From contig CAISZM010000009.1 of assembly GCA_903889965.1 (NCBI GenBank), forward strand, positions 1-46,455: a stretch of DNA of 46,455 bases, in the 5' to 3' direction. The first letter of the stretch is position 1, and each line of letters begins with the position of its first letter. A model generated the notes under the pieces. It was not told where the DNA came from and made no database searches. It saw only the letters and a program-made list of their open reading frames with translations. The position numbers were made by a program, and so were the translations under genes. Positions 16,646-24,294 of the stretch are shown in pieces. The stretch comes from an uncultured Elusimicrobia bacterium (GTDB taxonomy: Bacteria > Elusimicrobiota > Elusimicrobia > Elusimicrobiales > UBA9959).

Positions 16646-17392
16646 TTAGCAAATTTCAGCCGCAAAAATATCCAGGCGCTCCGCGGCCATAGCCAGGTCC
16701 GAAGCGAAGGCGGTTTTAAGAAGCGCGGCCGGGCGGCCGAGCGCCCCCTCGAGGCCGGCGTCAAAGCGCAGGTAGGCGTCGGCGCCCTTTTTCAATCCGG
16801 GGCCCGCCCGCATACCGCGGGCGCGGGGCGGGGACATGTTCTCCACGACTCCGATAACCGGCACATGAAGTTTTTTATAAAGCTCGATGGAGCGGGAAAG
16901 AACGTCGTGGGCCAGCACCGAGGGAGTGGTAACGGCCAGGACCTCGGCCTTGCGCGCGAAACGCATCACGTCGAGCGCGGCGTCGTTTATACCCGGGGGC
17001 ATATCCAGCACCAGGAAATCCAGCGCGCCCCAGCGGGTTATGGCGAGCAACTCTATGATGGCGTCAGAAACATTCGCGCCGCGCAGAGGGACGGCCCTGT
17101 TTTCGGAAAAGAAAGCCACGGACATAAAACTGACGCCCTCAAAAACGGGCGGCTCAAGCCCCTTCTCCTCTTTGGGGAAGAGCCCCCTGGCGCCGAGTAT
17201 CAGGTGGTCCGATGCGCCGGCGAAATCCAGGTCGAACAGGCCTGTTTTATAGCCTTTTTTGGCCAGCAGCAGCGCCAGTGTGCAGGCGGTTACGCTTTTG
17301 CCGATGCCGCCTTTCCAGCCGGTCACGGCTATAATGCGCCTGGCGCCCTTCAGCCTTTCCTCTATAACGGAGGGGCGGGGGTCCAGGTTCAT
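16646..17392 (-). CDS. MinD/Mrp-family P-loop ATPase paired with HypA (candidate nickel-insertion ATPase)
   Basis: The 248-residue cytosolic ATPase has the deviant Walker A motif GWKGGIGKSVTAC near residues 26-38, FDLDFAGASDH (Walker A' region), and DFLVLDMPPGINDAALD (Walker B). Unlike classical HypB it has no His-rich stretch and is not a SIMIBI GTPase of the HypB/UreG type. Its start overlaps the hypA stop (ATGA). In Thermococcus the HypB role is filled by a Mrp/MinD-type ATPase working with HypA, so I infer the same here, serving the group 3b hydrogenase at 23-27 kb. Alternatives are an Fe-S carrier of the Mrp/NBP35 type. Confidence 0.82.
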   Translation of the reverse strand: MNLDPRPSVIEERLKGARRIIAVTGWKGGIGKSVTACTLALLLAKKGYKTGLFDLDFAGASDHLILGARGLFPKEEKGLEPPVFEGVSFMSVAFFSENRAVPLRGANVSDAIIELLAITRWGALDFLVLDMPPGINDAALDVMRFARKAEVLAVTTPSVLAHDVLSRSIELYKKLHVPVIGVVENMSPPRARGMRAGPGLKKGADAYLRFDAGLEGALGRPAALLKTAFASDLAMAAERLDIFAAEIC

Positions 17393-17793
17393 TTTTCGCC
17401 CTTTATATAGCTGACGCTGACGCCGCGCCCTGCCGCTATCTCGAAATCCGGGCTCTTGCAGGCCGGGCATTTAAGGAAGGTGTGGGCCATTTCAGGAACG
17501 AAATGTATGAACTCGGCCTCGTCCTTGGTCTTCCTGAGGCCCTTAAGCGGGAACTCGTGACCGCAGGCCTTGCAGCGGAAGGCCGCCGGCTGTTTTATTA
17601 TTTTGAATTTGCAGGCTTTCGCCGCCGGGAACTGCCGGCGGAGTTCCTCCAGCGCGAAAGAGAAGATCTCCCCGTCGATGGCCTGCAGTTCGCCGAAAAC
17701 TACGCCGGCCTCTTTAAGTTTTTTTAATTTTTCGGCGGAGGCGTGTTCTACCACGCTTTTTATCACCGATTCGGCCAGTGCCCATTCATGCAT
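17389..17793 (-). CDS. hypA: Hydrogenase nickel-incorporation protein HypA
   Basis: The 134-residue nickel metallochaperone starts MHEWALAESVI; His2 of the MHE start is the nickel ligand in characterised HypA, which selects the ATG at 17793 over an upstream in-frame codon. The zinc domain has CKAC and CPAC pairs, with a stretch of about 35 residues between them, longer than in E. coli HypA (about 116 residues) and reminiscent of archaeal HypA. It acts with the overlapping MinD-type ATPase to load nickel into the hydrogenase large subunit. It is expressed from a leaderless-type box. hypB, C, D, E and F are not in the window. Confidence 0.92.
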   Translation of the reverse strand: MHEWALAESVIKSVVEHASAEKLKKLKEAGVVFGELQAIDGEIFSFALEELRRQFPAAKACKFKIIKQPAAFRCKACGHEFPLKGLRKTKDEAEFIHFVPEMAHTFLKCPACKSPDFEIAAGRGVSVSYIKGEK

Positions 17794-17799
17794 AATACA

Positions 17800-17805
17800 A
17801 TGATA
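17800..17805 (-). promoter_or_regulatory. TATCAT box 6 bases before hypA (leaderless type)
   Basis: On the minus strand TATCAT is followed by exactly 6 bases and the hypA ATG; there is no Shine-Dalgarno. Confidence 0.5.
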
Positions 17806-17837
17806 CAAAATGCCGCAAGCCGCGGACTACAGGAAGG

Positions 17838-17877
17838 CGCATACGCCACGGGCTAAACTTCGCCCGTGGCTATGGCG
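17838..17877 (-). other. Strong hairpin after the sigma-cpaB operon
   Basis: The 9-bp perfect stem GCCACGGGC/GCCCGTGGC has an 8-base loop and a partly paired base. It sits 12 bases past the cpaB-like stop. There is no T run on either side, so it is a transcript-end or stability hairpin rather than a clear intrinsic terminator. Confidence 0.55.
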
Positions 17878-17888
17878 CGGGCAGTCGG

Positions 17889-18380
17889 CTACTTTATCAG
17901 CCTGCGGAAACTGGCTATCTCCATCGGGTGCATCTCCACGTCGCCGGGAGCGCGAACGCTGATGGTTATCTTGCCCTGCGCTATGCTCAGCGCGGCGTAC
18001 TGTGCCTCATTCGGGTTGAGCAGCAGCTCCACAGCCCCGAATCCGTCCGCCTTTTCCGGCTTGCGCACGTTTATAACCAGGACGTTCTGCAGAATGGTCG
18101 CCGTGACCTTCTCCTGCCTCTCCGTCTTGTCATCGTCCTTCGTCTTGGCGTCGAAGGTTACCAGGACGTCCACCATATCATCCTTCTTCAGGAACAGGAG
18201 CTGGTCCCCGCCCAGCGGGATGGAAACGCCCCTGTAGCCCGCGATAATCCCCGCGGGGGACGCCTTGGAGGCGACGGCGGGAACGTCCGCCGGAGCCGCC
18301 GTAACCTTGTCGCCGGCAGATACCGCCGAAGTCGCCGCCAGCGCGGCCGCGCACACCATCACTATTTTGAACACTTTCAT
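17889..18380 (-). CDS. CpaB/RcpC-like secreted protein (Flp pilus assembly type SAF domain)
   Basis: The 163-residue protein has a signal peptide (MKVFKIVMVCAAALAATSAVSA). The segment GYRGVSIPLGGDQLLFLKKDDMVDVLVTF, followed by ATILQNVLVINV and VELLLNPNEAQYAALSIAQGKITISVRAPGD, matches the CpaB/RcpC core of tight-adherence pilus systems. It is much shorter than typical CpaB (about 250-300 residues) and lacks the N-terminal membrane/SAF extension. AAGGAGG lies 4 bases before the ATG. No other Tad genes are near. It follows an ECF sigma / anti-sigma pair, so an envelope role under that sigma factor is inferred. Confidence 0.7.
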   Translation of the reverse strand: MKVFKIVMVCAAALAATSAVSAGDKVTAAPADVPAVASKASPAGIIAGYRGVSIPLGGDQLLFLKKDDMVDVLVTFDAKTKDDDKTERQEKVTATILQNVLVINVRKPEKADGFGAVELLLNPNEAQYAALSIAQGKITISVRAPGDVEMHPMEIASFRRLIK

Positions 18381-18403
18381 AAGTCCTCCTTATTTCCCGC
18401 TTG

Positions 18404-19054
18404 TCAGATCAACCTGCGCTCAAAAATATCTTCCAGGGAGACAACCCGCCTTTTAATAATTAATATGTCGCCCCCGGTCTCCGGCATTATGACCGAATGC
18501 TTACCGGGGTTAACCTCGCGGCCCTTTGACAGGCCTATCGGGATCCGGCAACCGGCCGTCACTATCGGGAAATACTTTATCGGCTCGGTTTCAAGCCTGC
18601 CCATAGGCAAGGAAACAAAAAGTCCCCCGGCCTGCGTTACGGCGGACCGCGGCGCGTACGACAGGCCGGGAACCAGGCCCCGGGCCGCAGGCTGCGCGGA
18701 AGAAAACCGCAGCAGCGCGGGCCTGGCCGGGGCCGGAACTTCCGCGGAACGCGGGGACATGCGGTGAAACAGCGGCAGGAAAGCCACAAAAAGCGCGGCT
18801 GCGGCCAAGGCGGCGCGGGCGTAAGTGTTGGCGAACAGGGCGTGCAGTGATTCGGTGAAACACCGGGGGGTTGCGCCAACAAGCCGGCCACGCAGGCTTT
18901 CCCGGATAAGGGAATCGCAGCTGAAATCGGCGCGGGCAAGTTCCCCGGCCATTTCCATGGCTCCCGGGTCGGGGCTGAAAACCGGCTCTTTCCCCCCAAG
19001 GAGGAAAGCGTCCAGCTCGCTGTTAAAAAGTCCGGCTATCTCGGCCTCTTTCAT
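18404..19054 (-). CDS. Probable membrane anti-sigma factor
   Basis: The 216-residue protein overlaps the sigma-factor stop by 4 bases (ATGA), the usual arrangement of an ECF sigma factor with its anti-sigma. The N-terminal 72 residues are cytoplasmic and mildly acidic. One hydrophobic helix at about residues 75-96 is followed by a Pro/Ala-rich stretch and a C-terminal domain outside the membrane. No zinc-type HxxxCxxC motif is seen. I do not recognise a named family, so the role rests on gene order and topology. Confidence 0.6.
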   Translation of the reverse strand: MKEAEIAGLFNSELDAFLLGGKEPVFSPDPGAMEMAGELARADFSCDSLIRESLRGRLVGATPRCFTESLHALFANTYARAALAAAALFVAFLPLFHRMSPRSAEVPAPARPALLRFSSAQPAARGLVPGLSYAPRSAVTQAGGLFVSLPMGRLETEPIKYFPIVTAGCRIPIGLSKGREVNPGKHSVIMPETGGDILIIKRRVVSLEDIFERRLI

Positions 19055-19557
19055 AATTTTCCCGCGGCCTCTATTTCAGACCGCATGCTCTTCACGGCCC
19101 TGTAGATTATTATCCCCACATTGCTTTCGCCCAACCCCGTCATGGCCGCTATTTCCCTGTTGTTCATTCCCGAACTGAATTTAAGGGCTATTATATCCCT
19201 GGACCTTTCATCCAGGGCGGCCAGGGCTTTCAGCAGCAGCGCCTGTTCCGCTTTTCTCTCCTGCGCGGCTTCCAGTTTCGGGTCAGCCGCGGCCGGCTCG
19301 GGAGCCTCCTCCAGCGAAACCTGACTTCTGCGCCCCCGGGCCCAGTCTATCACAGCGTTGCGGGCTATACCGAAAAGCCAGCCCTGAACCGGCCCTTTCG
19401 CCTCGTCATAGGTCCCGAACCCCCGCAGCGCCGCTTCAAAGACCTTTCCCGTTATGTCGTCAGCCTCAGCCGCCAGCCGTACATGACAGCGTACATAGTT
19501 ATAGATACGGCTGAAGCAGGTGTCGTAGAGTTCGGCGAAATCCATAATGGGTTCCAT
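19051..19557 (-). CDS. ECF-type RNA polymerase sigma factor
   Basis: The 168-residue protein has only sigma regions 2 and 4. Region 2 reads LYDTCFSRIYNYVRCHV ... AEADDITGKVFEAAL ... GPVQGWLFGIARNAVIDWARGRR, and region 4 reads LLKALAALDERSRDIIALKFSSGMNNREIAAMTGLGESNVGIIIYRAVKSMR. It should direct transcription of its own operon (anti-sigma and CpaB-like genes) and other envelope genes. The start may be the first Met or the second (MDFAELYD, 19545); no Shine-Dalgarno decides it. It is read divergently from the strong promoter at 19654. Confidence 0.92.
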   Translation of the reverse strand: MEPIMDFAELYDTCFSRIYNYVRCHVRLAAEADDITGKVFEAALRGFGTYDEAKGPVQGWLFGIARNAVIDWARGRRSQVSLEEAPEPAAADPKLEAAQERKAEQALLLKALAALDERSRDIIALKFSSGMNNREIAAMTGLGESNVGIIIYRAVKSMRSEIEAAGKL

Positions 19558-19653
19558 CCATACTAGTAAATACGGGAGGCCGGGAAAAGTATTACACCGG
19601 ATCCGATGCCGGCGTGCGGGAGACGCGGATAAACCGCCGGAACCGCCCGTTTA

Positions 19654-19683
19654 TTGACTCGGTCGGCCACATATTGCTATACT
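19654..19683 (+). promoter_or_regulatory. Strong sigma-70-type promoter
   Basis: TTGACT at 19654-19659 and TATACT at 19678-19683 are 18 bases apart, one of the best -35/-10 pairs in the window. The expected transcript starts near 19690, leaving a leader of about 174 bases before the ATG at 19864. Confidence 0.8.
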
Positions 19684-19689
19684 GTTCAT

Positions 19690-19860
19690 GTTGGTTCCGT
19701 ACCTTACAAGCCGCAAGGGTATCCTAAAAGTCCAAAGACTACCGGCGCGGTGATGTTCTTCCCAGTTAGTATCAGGAAGACGCGTTAAGTTTCCCCCACC
19801 CAAAACGAAACTTAGCACAAAGTATCGGAAATATAAAAGATTATATTTCGGAGGCTTGTT
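19690..19860 (+). promoter_or_regulatory. Highly structured 5' leader with four tandem hairpins
   Basis: Four helices follow one another. H1: CCGC/GCGG with inner GGTA/TACC and AGTC/GACT (19711-19750). H2: TCTTCC/GGAAGA (19757-19780). H3: TTAAGTTTC/GAAACTTAG (19785-19814). H4: GAAATATAA/TTATATTTC (about 19828-19849), whose 3' end runs straight into the GGAGG ribosome site. None is followed by a T run. I could not match it to a known riboswitch class by eye. Apart from this and the promoter, the 300-base gap holds no gene. Confidence 0.6.
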
Positions 19861-19863
19861 GCT

Positions 19864-20568
19864 ATGAAAAAGTTGATGAATTCGTTTATTGTTATTTCCC
19901 TTATCGCCGCGCCGATCTGCGCCGCGGCCCAGTATGCCGGCATCGACAGCGTGCTGGCCAGGACCGACAGCGCCATTTCCTCCGGCATCAGCGAAGCCCT
20001 GGAAGGCATGCCGGTCTTCGCCGTGCCCGCCCCCGTAAGCATTGCGCCCGTCCGGGCCTCGGAGGCAGCCGCCGCGGACTACCTGCCGCTCGGCAGGCGC
20101 GCCGTCTACGAATATGAATACACCTCCAGCGAGTTCCCCGGTGTAAAGACGATACGCATAGAACACATGGAATACTCGCAGGAAACCGGCACCGCGAAGG
20201 TGAACATGATAATTTTCAATAAGACCAACCCGAAAGTCTCCAACTTCGTAATGACCGCCGGCGCTTCAGGCATACGATCCGCGGATTCCCCTCTCGCCGG
20301 CCCCAGGCTTGAAATACCTTTCCCCTGCACCTATAACCTGACCTGGTCCGAGGGTTCCGACCGCAGCCGCATATCGGCGCTAAACGGCAAAGTTACCGTG
20401 CCGGCGGGAACCTACGACAACTGCCTGAAGATAAGCACGAGGGTCGGGGGCGGGGACGCCGGTTCCGCCGAACGCTACTACGCCCCCGGCGTAGGGCTGG
20501 TTTACGAGCAGATAATCGCGGAAGACCGCCAGGAAACGATAAAACTCACCTCTTACCGGCTGAAATAG
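19864..20568 (+). CDS. Secreted protein of unknown function
   Basis: The 234-residue protein starts with a signal peptide (MKKLMNSFIVISLIAAPICAAA). After an Ala/Pro-rich stretch, a beta-rich domain begins near residue 72 (YLPLGRRAVYEYEYTSSEFPGVKTIRIEH) and ends with VPAGTYDNCLKISTRVGG and RYYAPGVGLVYEQI. That pattern recurs in bacterial outer-membrane-associated or lipoprotein-like proteins without known function. There is no lipobox, so it is probably periplasmic. CGGAGG lies 10 bases before the ATG. It is expressed alone between a strong promoter with a structured leader and a terminator, so expression is probably high or tightly controlled. Confidence 0.75.
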   Translation: MKKLMNSFIVISLIAAPICAAAQYAGIDSVLARTDSAISSGISEALEGMPVFAVPAPVSIAPVRASEAAAADYLPLGRRAVYEYEYTSSEFPGVKTIRIEHMEYSQETGTAKVNMIIFNKTNPKVSNFVMTAGASGIRSADSPLAGPRLEIPFPCTYNLTWSEGSDRSRISALNGKVTVPAGTYDNCLKISTRVGGGDAGSAERYYAPGVGLVYEQIIAEDRQETIKLTSYRLK

Positions 20569-20598
20569 CCGGGACCGCGCGGTTTGCTCGTCCGCCAA

Positions 20599-20636
20599 AT
20601 AAAGGACCCGGCTAAAAGCCGGGTCCTTTATTTTAT
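20599..20636. terminator. Bidirectional rho-independent terminator
   Basis: A 13-bp stem AAAGGACCCGGCT/AGCCGGGTCCTTT with an AAA loop is followed by a T-rich tail. It serves the secreted-protein gene and possibly the ybaB unit from the other side. Confidence 0.9.
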
Positions 20637-20666
20637 GCCGATGCCGCCGGGCGGCGGCAGCAGCCC

Positions 20667-20951
20667 CTAACCAAGCCCCGGCAATCCGCCCAGGGCGCTC
20701 ATCTTCTGGGCCGCGGCTTTCTGGCTCTCCCGCACCGCGCGGTTTATAGTTTCCGCCAGCGCGGCTTCCAGCTTCTTTTTATCGACGCTGGCCAGGTCGC
20801 ATTTTATCTCGACCCCCTTTACTTCCTGGGAGCCCGTTATACTTACCTTTACCAGATTGTCCTCGCTGGCAAGCACCAGGGAGTCCAGCCCCTTCTTTAT
20901 TTCGTCCATCTTGCTCTTCATCGCCCACAATTCCTTCATTTTATCCAGCAT
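20667..20951 (-). CDS. YbaB/EbfC nucleoid-associated protein
   Basis: The 94-residue DNA-binding protein matches the YbaB/EbfC family: an N-terminal helix with basic and acidic residues (MLDKMKELWAMKSKMDEIKKGL), a central beta region (VKVSITGSQEVKGVEIKCDL), and a C-terminal helix with Gly-rich tail (KMSALGGLPGLG). The ATG at 20951 is preceded by GGAGG at 5 bases, so it is preferred over an in-frame codon at 20963. In many genomes the gene lies beside dnaX and recR; here it follows an amino-acid permease. Confidence 0.88.
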   Translation of the reverse strand: MLDKMKELWAMKSKMDEIKKGLDSLVLASEDNLVKVSITGSQEVKGVEIKCDLASVDKKKLEAALAETINRAVRESQKAAAQKMSALGGLPGLG

Positions 20952-20986
20952 GTCAGCCTCCATTGATTTATTAAAATCCGGAACTT

Positions 20987-22465
20987 TTATTTCAGCAGCA
21001 GGTCGCCGGTCCTAAGGCGGGAATGTTTATAACCGTAAAAGAAGTAGATGACAAGCCCGATGGCAAGCCACCCAAAAAACCTCACCCAGGTCACCTTATC
21101 GAGGCCTTGCATAAGGAACAGGCAGAAAGCTATGCCCAGCACCGGGGTGACAAAGCCGCCCGGAGCCCGGAAGGGCCTGTGGCGGTCCGGGTCCTTGACC
21201 CTCAAAATAATAACGCCGAGGCAGACGAGCACGAAAGCGAAGAGCGTACCCACATTGCAGAGGTTCGCCATCTCGTCTATGTTGCAGAAGGCGGAAAGGA
21301 CCGCCACGAAGACCCCCGTCCAGATAGTGGTAACGTGGGGCGTCTTGAATTTTTTATGCACCCTCGCGAAATAGGAGGGCAGGAGGCCGTCGCGGCTCAT
21401 GGAAAAGAATATCCTGGGCTGGCCCATCTGGAACACCAGCAGGACCGCCGTATGGGCGACCACTGAACCCAGGGACACGATGACGATGATCCAGGTGGCC
21501 GCGTGATTATAGTCGAGCCCGGCTATAAGGGGCTCGGCTATTTTATTCTTCAGCTCGATGAAAGGCATCATGCCCGTCAGCGCGACGGTCACCAGTATGT
21601 ATATCAGCGTGCTTATGACGAGGGAGCCCATGATGCCTATCGGCATGTCCCTCTTCGGGTTGCGGGTCTCTTCGGCCACGGTGGAAACGGCGTCGAAACC
21701 GATATAGGCGAAAAAGATGGTGGCCGCCCCCACCTGTATGCCCTTCCAGCCTCCCGGCGCGAACGGTATCCAGTTCTCGAGCTTGAAATAATAAAAACCC
21801 ACGCCCACAAAAAGCGCGAGCACGGCCAGTTTGATAAGCACCAGGAAATCGTTGAACCTGGAGCTTTTCCTTATCCCCACGATGAGTATCGCCGTAATAG
21901 CCAGCACTATAAGCACCGCGGGCAGGTTGAACACTACCGGTACGCCGAGCACGTGCGGGGCGGCGGCCAGGTCGAACCCTTTCTGCACGAAGGTCCTGTA
22001 ATCAAGCCTTAGCCAGAGAGGTATATTTATGCCGAAAGCGCTGTTCAGGAAATCGTTGAAGTAGCCGGCCCAGCTGATGGCGACCGCCACGTTGCCTATG
22101 GCGTACTCTATGATCAGGTCCCAGCCTATTATCCACGCCACAAGCTCTCCCATGGTGGCGTAGGCGTAAGTGTAGGCGCTGCCGGAAATAGGCACCATGG
22201 CCGCCAGCTCGGCGTAGCACAGCGCCGTAAAACCGCAGGCGATTCCCGTAAGGACGAAAGAAATAATGAGGGCCGGACCGGCCGGGTGGCCGCTGGAGGC
22301 CCCCACCGCGGCTTCGCCTACCATGGCGAATATCCCGGCGCCTATGATGGCCCCGATGCCTATCATCGTAACGTCGAAAGCGCCGAGAACCCTGACCAGC
22401 TTGTGGCCCTTCTCGCCCGATTCGGCCATTATTTCGTCTACGGATTTTATCTGGAATATCGACAT
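20987..22465 (-). CDS. APC-family amino acid permease (cationic amino acid transporter type)
   Basis: The 492-residue inner-membrane transporter has 12 or more hydrophobic helices. The first, MIGIGAIIGAGIFAMVGEAA near residues 34-53, carries the APC substrate-binding GAIIGAGIF motif. FFAYIGFDAVSTVAEETRNPKRDMPIGI near residues 247-274 is characteristic of the CAT subgroup (YfnA/CtrA-like). It lies 38 bases downstream of the hydrogenase maturation protease on the same strand, so it may be read through from the hyd operon, though a function linked to hydrogenase is not evident. Exact amino acid unknown. Confidence 0.9.
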   Translation of the reverse strand: MSIFQIKSVDEIMAESGEKGHKLVRVLGAFDVTMIGIGAIIGAGIFAMVGEAAVGASSGHPAGPALIISFVLTGIACGFTALCYAELAAMVPISGSAYTYAYATMGELVAWIIGWDLIIEYAIGNVAVAISWAGYFNDFLNSAFGINIPLWLRLDYRTFVQKGFDLAAAPHVLGVPVVFNLPAVLIVLAITAILIVGIRKSSRFNDFLVLIKLAVLALFVGVGFYYFKLENWIPFAPGGWKGIQVGAATIFFAYIGFDAVSTVAEETRNPKRDMPIGIMGSLVISTLIYILVTVALTGMMPFIELKNKIAEPLIAGLDYNHAATWIIVIVSLGSVVAHTAVLLVFQMGQPRIFFSMSRDGLLPSYFARVHKKFKTPHVTTIWTGVFVAVLSAFCNIDEMANLCNVGTLFAFVLVCLGVIILRVKDPDRHRPFRAPGGFVTPVLGIAFCLFLMQGLDKVTWVRFFGWLAIGLVIYFFYGYKHSRLRTGDLLLK

Positions 22466-22502
22466 TATATATCGTGCCCGGCCGCTTCGGGGCAGGGCTC
22501 CT

Positions 22503-22982
22503 TCAGCCTATTTTATTAAAATACTCCGCAAGACGCGAGGCGGTGCTTTCCACTTCCGGTGAAAGGCCCTCTTTGTAATCGAGCGACGCGGCCTGCACGC
22601 CCACCACCACCAGCTCGGCTCCGGTATCCTCCTGTACTATGGAGAAAGTCACAGAAAGCGGAAAGCTGTGCGTGGACAGTACGGTCTGCCGGTTTATACC
22701 CGCAAGCGGTATCACCCGGGCCTCTCCGGCCGAACCGCCGAAGTGGGCCGCGTCTATAAGTATTATCTTATCCGGCTTCCAGTCTATGGCGGTCTGGGCC
22801 ACATTTTCCGGAGTGGTGCCGGCGTCAAGCAGCCTGAGGTCGGGGCTTTTGAACTTTACCCGGCCGCAAACGTAAGGGCCGACGCCATCGTCGGCCCTTA
22901 GCGTGCTTCCCAGCGTTATCACGAGCGTGCGGCCCTTCGGGGCCAGCGCCGCGGCGACTTCTTTAGTCCACGAATGAGACAT
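22503..22982 (-). CDS. [NiFe] hydrogenase maturation endopeptidase (HycI/HyaD family)
   Basis: The 159-residue protease trims the C-terminus of the hydrogenase large subunit after nickel insertion. Family motifs are ITLGSTLRADDGVGPYV near residues 22-38 (the family GN.L..DDG.G, with Asp as nickel ligand), ILIDAAHFGG near residue 74 (second acidic ligand) and STHSFPLS near residue 103 (His ligand). The canonical Gly-Asn is GS here. The gene overlaps the hydA 3' end by 20 bases, so it is dedicated to that subunit, whose predicted cleavage leaves the peptide YLDVSFVD. Confidence 0.9.
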   Translation of the reverse strand: MSHSWTKEVAAALAPKGRTLVITLGSTLRADDGVGPYVCGRVKFKSPDLRLLDAGTTPENVAQTAIDWKPDKIILIDAAHFGGSAGEARVIPLAGINRQTVLSTHSFPLSVTFSIVQEDTGAELVVVGVQAASLDYKEGLSPEVESTASRLAEYFNKIG

Positions 22983-24294
22983 CTAGATAATGCGCGGAGC
23001 ACGAAATGCACGGGTCGTAGGCCCTGACCAGCATCTCCAGCCGCAGGCGTATGGTGTCCTTCGGCAGGGTTATGATCTCCGGCAGGAGCTTGGCGAAGTC
23101 GTACTCTATGTTGTTTATGTTCTGGTTGGTCGGGATGATGCAGTTGGCCTGCTTTATCATGCCGTCGCGGTCGGTTTCATAGTTGTGGTAGAGTATGCCG
23201 CGCGGCACTTCCACGGCGCCCACGCCTTTCCCGGCGCGCACCGGCACCGCGCCCTTTTCATTGACCCCGACGGTGATCTGCTGGCTCATGTCCACGCCGT
23301 TCTTACGGAGGTCCTTAAGGATATCAAGCGCGTGATAATAGCAGTGAACTATCTCCACCACCTGGGCCACGGTGTTGAGATAGGGGTTGTGGCAGACCGG
23401 CTTCAGCCCGAGTTCCTTGGCGACCGCTTTAGCCTTGGGATGCAGTTTCTGGGAGTTCAGGTTGAAGCGGGCGAGCGCGCCCACGAAAAAGCTTTCGCGG
23501 GAGAGCTTGGTGAACTTGGCGGACGAGCGCGGGTCGATGAACTCGTTCGTGGCCTTCCTGTAGTCCTTCTTCTTGAAGCGCTTGCCGTCGGTGGAACCGA
23601 TATCCCCCATGAGCAGCGGGTATTCGCCGTCGTCGGAGACAAGGCCCACGAACTCCGTCTCGCGGTGGAAGTCCGGGAACTTAAGCGTTTTGGCCAGCTT
23701 GAGGGTCTCGGTCATGTCGTCCGCCATGCTTTCGAGCGCCGCTATCTGCGCGTCGAGGTCCTTCGGGCGAGGGAGCTTCGTGAACCCGCCAACTATGGCG
23801 GAGATCGGGTGGACGTGGCGCCCAACGAGGATGTCGCAGACGTCATTCACCGTCTTTTTCATGCGGAGCGCGCGGCGCACCACCTGGTTGTGCGTCTTTA
23901 TCAGCGGCACGAACGAGGGCACGCCGAGGATGTCAGGGGCGGCCAGCAGGTAGACGTGGAGGATATGGCTGTCGAGGAACTCGTAATCGAGCAGGAGCTT
24001 GCGCAGCTTTATCGTCTGCTCGGTGGGCTCGACGCCCAGCGCTTCCTCCGCCGCCTGTATGGAGGCCAGCGAGTGGCCGCAGGAGCAGATGCCGCAGATG
24101 CGCGAGGTTATGTGCTGCGCCTCGAAGATCGAGCGGCCGCGGAGCATGCCTTCGAAGAGCCGGGGAGATTCCACCACGTGGAACTCGCACTTCTCTATCT
24201 TACCCTTCGAGACGTTGACCACGATATTGCCGTGGCCCTCGACGCGGGTGACGTACTCGACTTTAATGTCCAGATCCTTGTTATTGGTTGCCAT
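22963..24294 (-). CDS. hydA: Group 3b [NiFe] hydrogenase large subunit (sulfhydrogenase alpha)
   Basis: The 443-residue catalytic subunit carries the NiFe centre. The L1 motif SRICGICSCGHSLAS is near residue 60 and the L2 motif DPCISCSAH near the C-terminus, each with both Cys ligands. The last eight residues form the removable tail. VEYVTRVEGHGNIVV at the start is typical of cytosolic group 3 enzymes. The complex oxidises H2 or evolves it with NAD(P)(H); archaeal relatives also reduce sulfur. The start ATG at 24294 shares one base with the hydD stop (TAATG). Order hydB-G-D-A matches Pyrococcus hydrogenase I. Confidence 0.95.
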   Translation of the reverse strand: MATNNKDLDIKVEYVTRVEGHGNIVVNVSKGKIEKCEFHVVESPRLFEGMLRGRSIFEAQHITSRICGICSCGHSLASIQAAEEALGVEPTEQTIKLRKLLLDYEFLDSHILHVYLLAAPDILGVPSFVPLIKTHNQVVRRALRMKKTVNDVCDILVGRHVHPISAIVGGFTKLPRPKDLDAQIAALESMADDMTETLKLAKTLKFPDFHRETEFVGLVSDDGEYPLLMGDIGSTDGKRFKKKDYRKATNEFIDPRSSAKFTKLSRESFFVGALARFNLNSQKLHPKAKAVAKELGLKPVCHNPYLNTVAQVVEIVHCYYHALDILKDLRKNGVDMSQQITVGVNEKGAVPVRAGKGVGAVEVPRGILYHNYETDRDGMIKQANCIIPTNQNINNIEYDFAKLLPEIITLPKDTIRLRLEMLVRAYDPCISCSAHYLDVSFVD

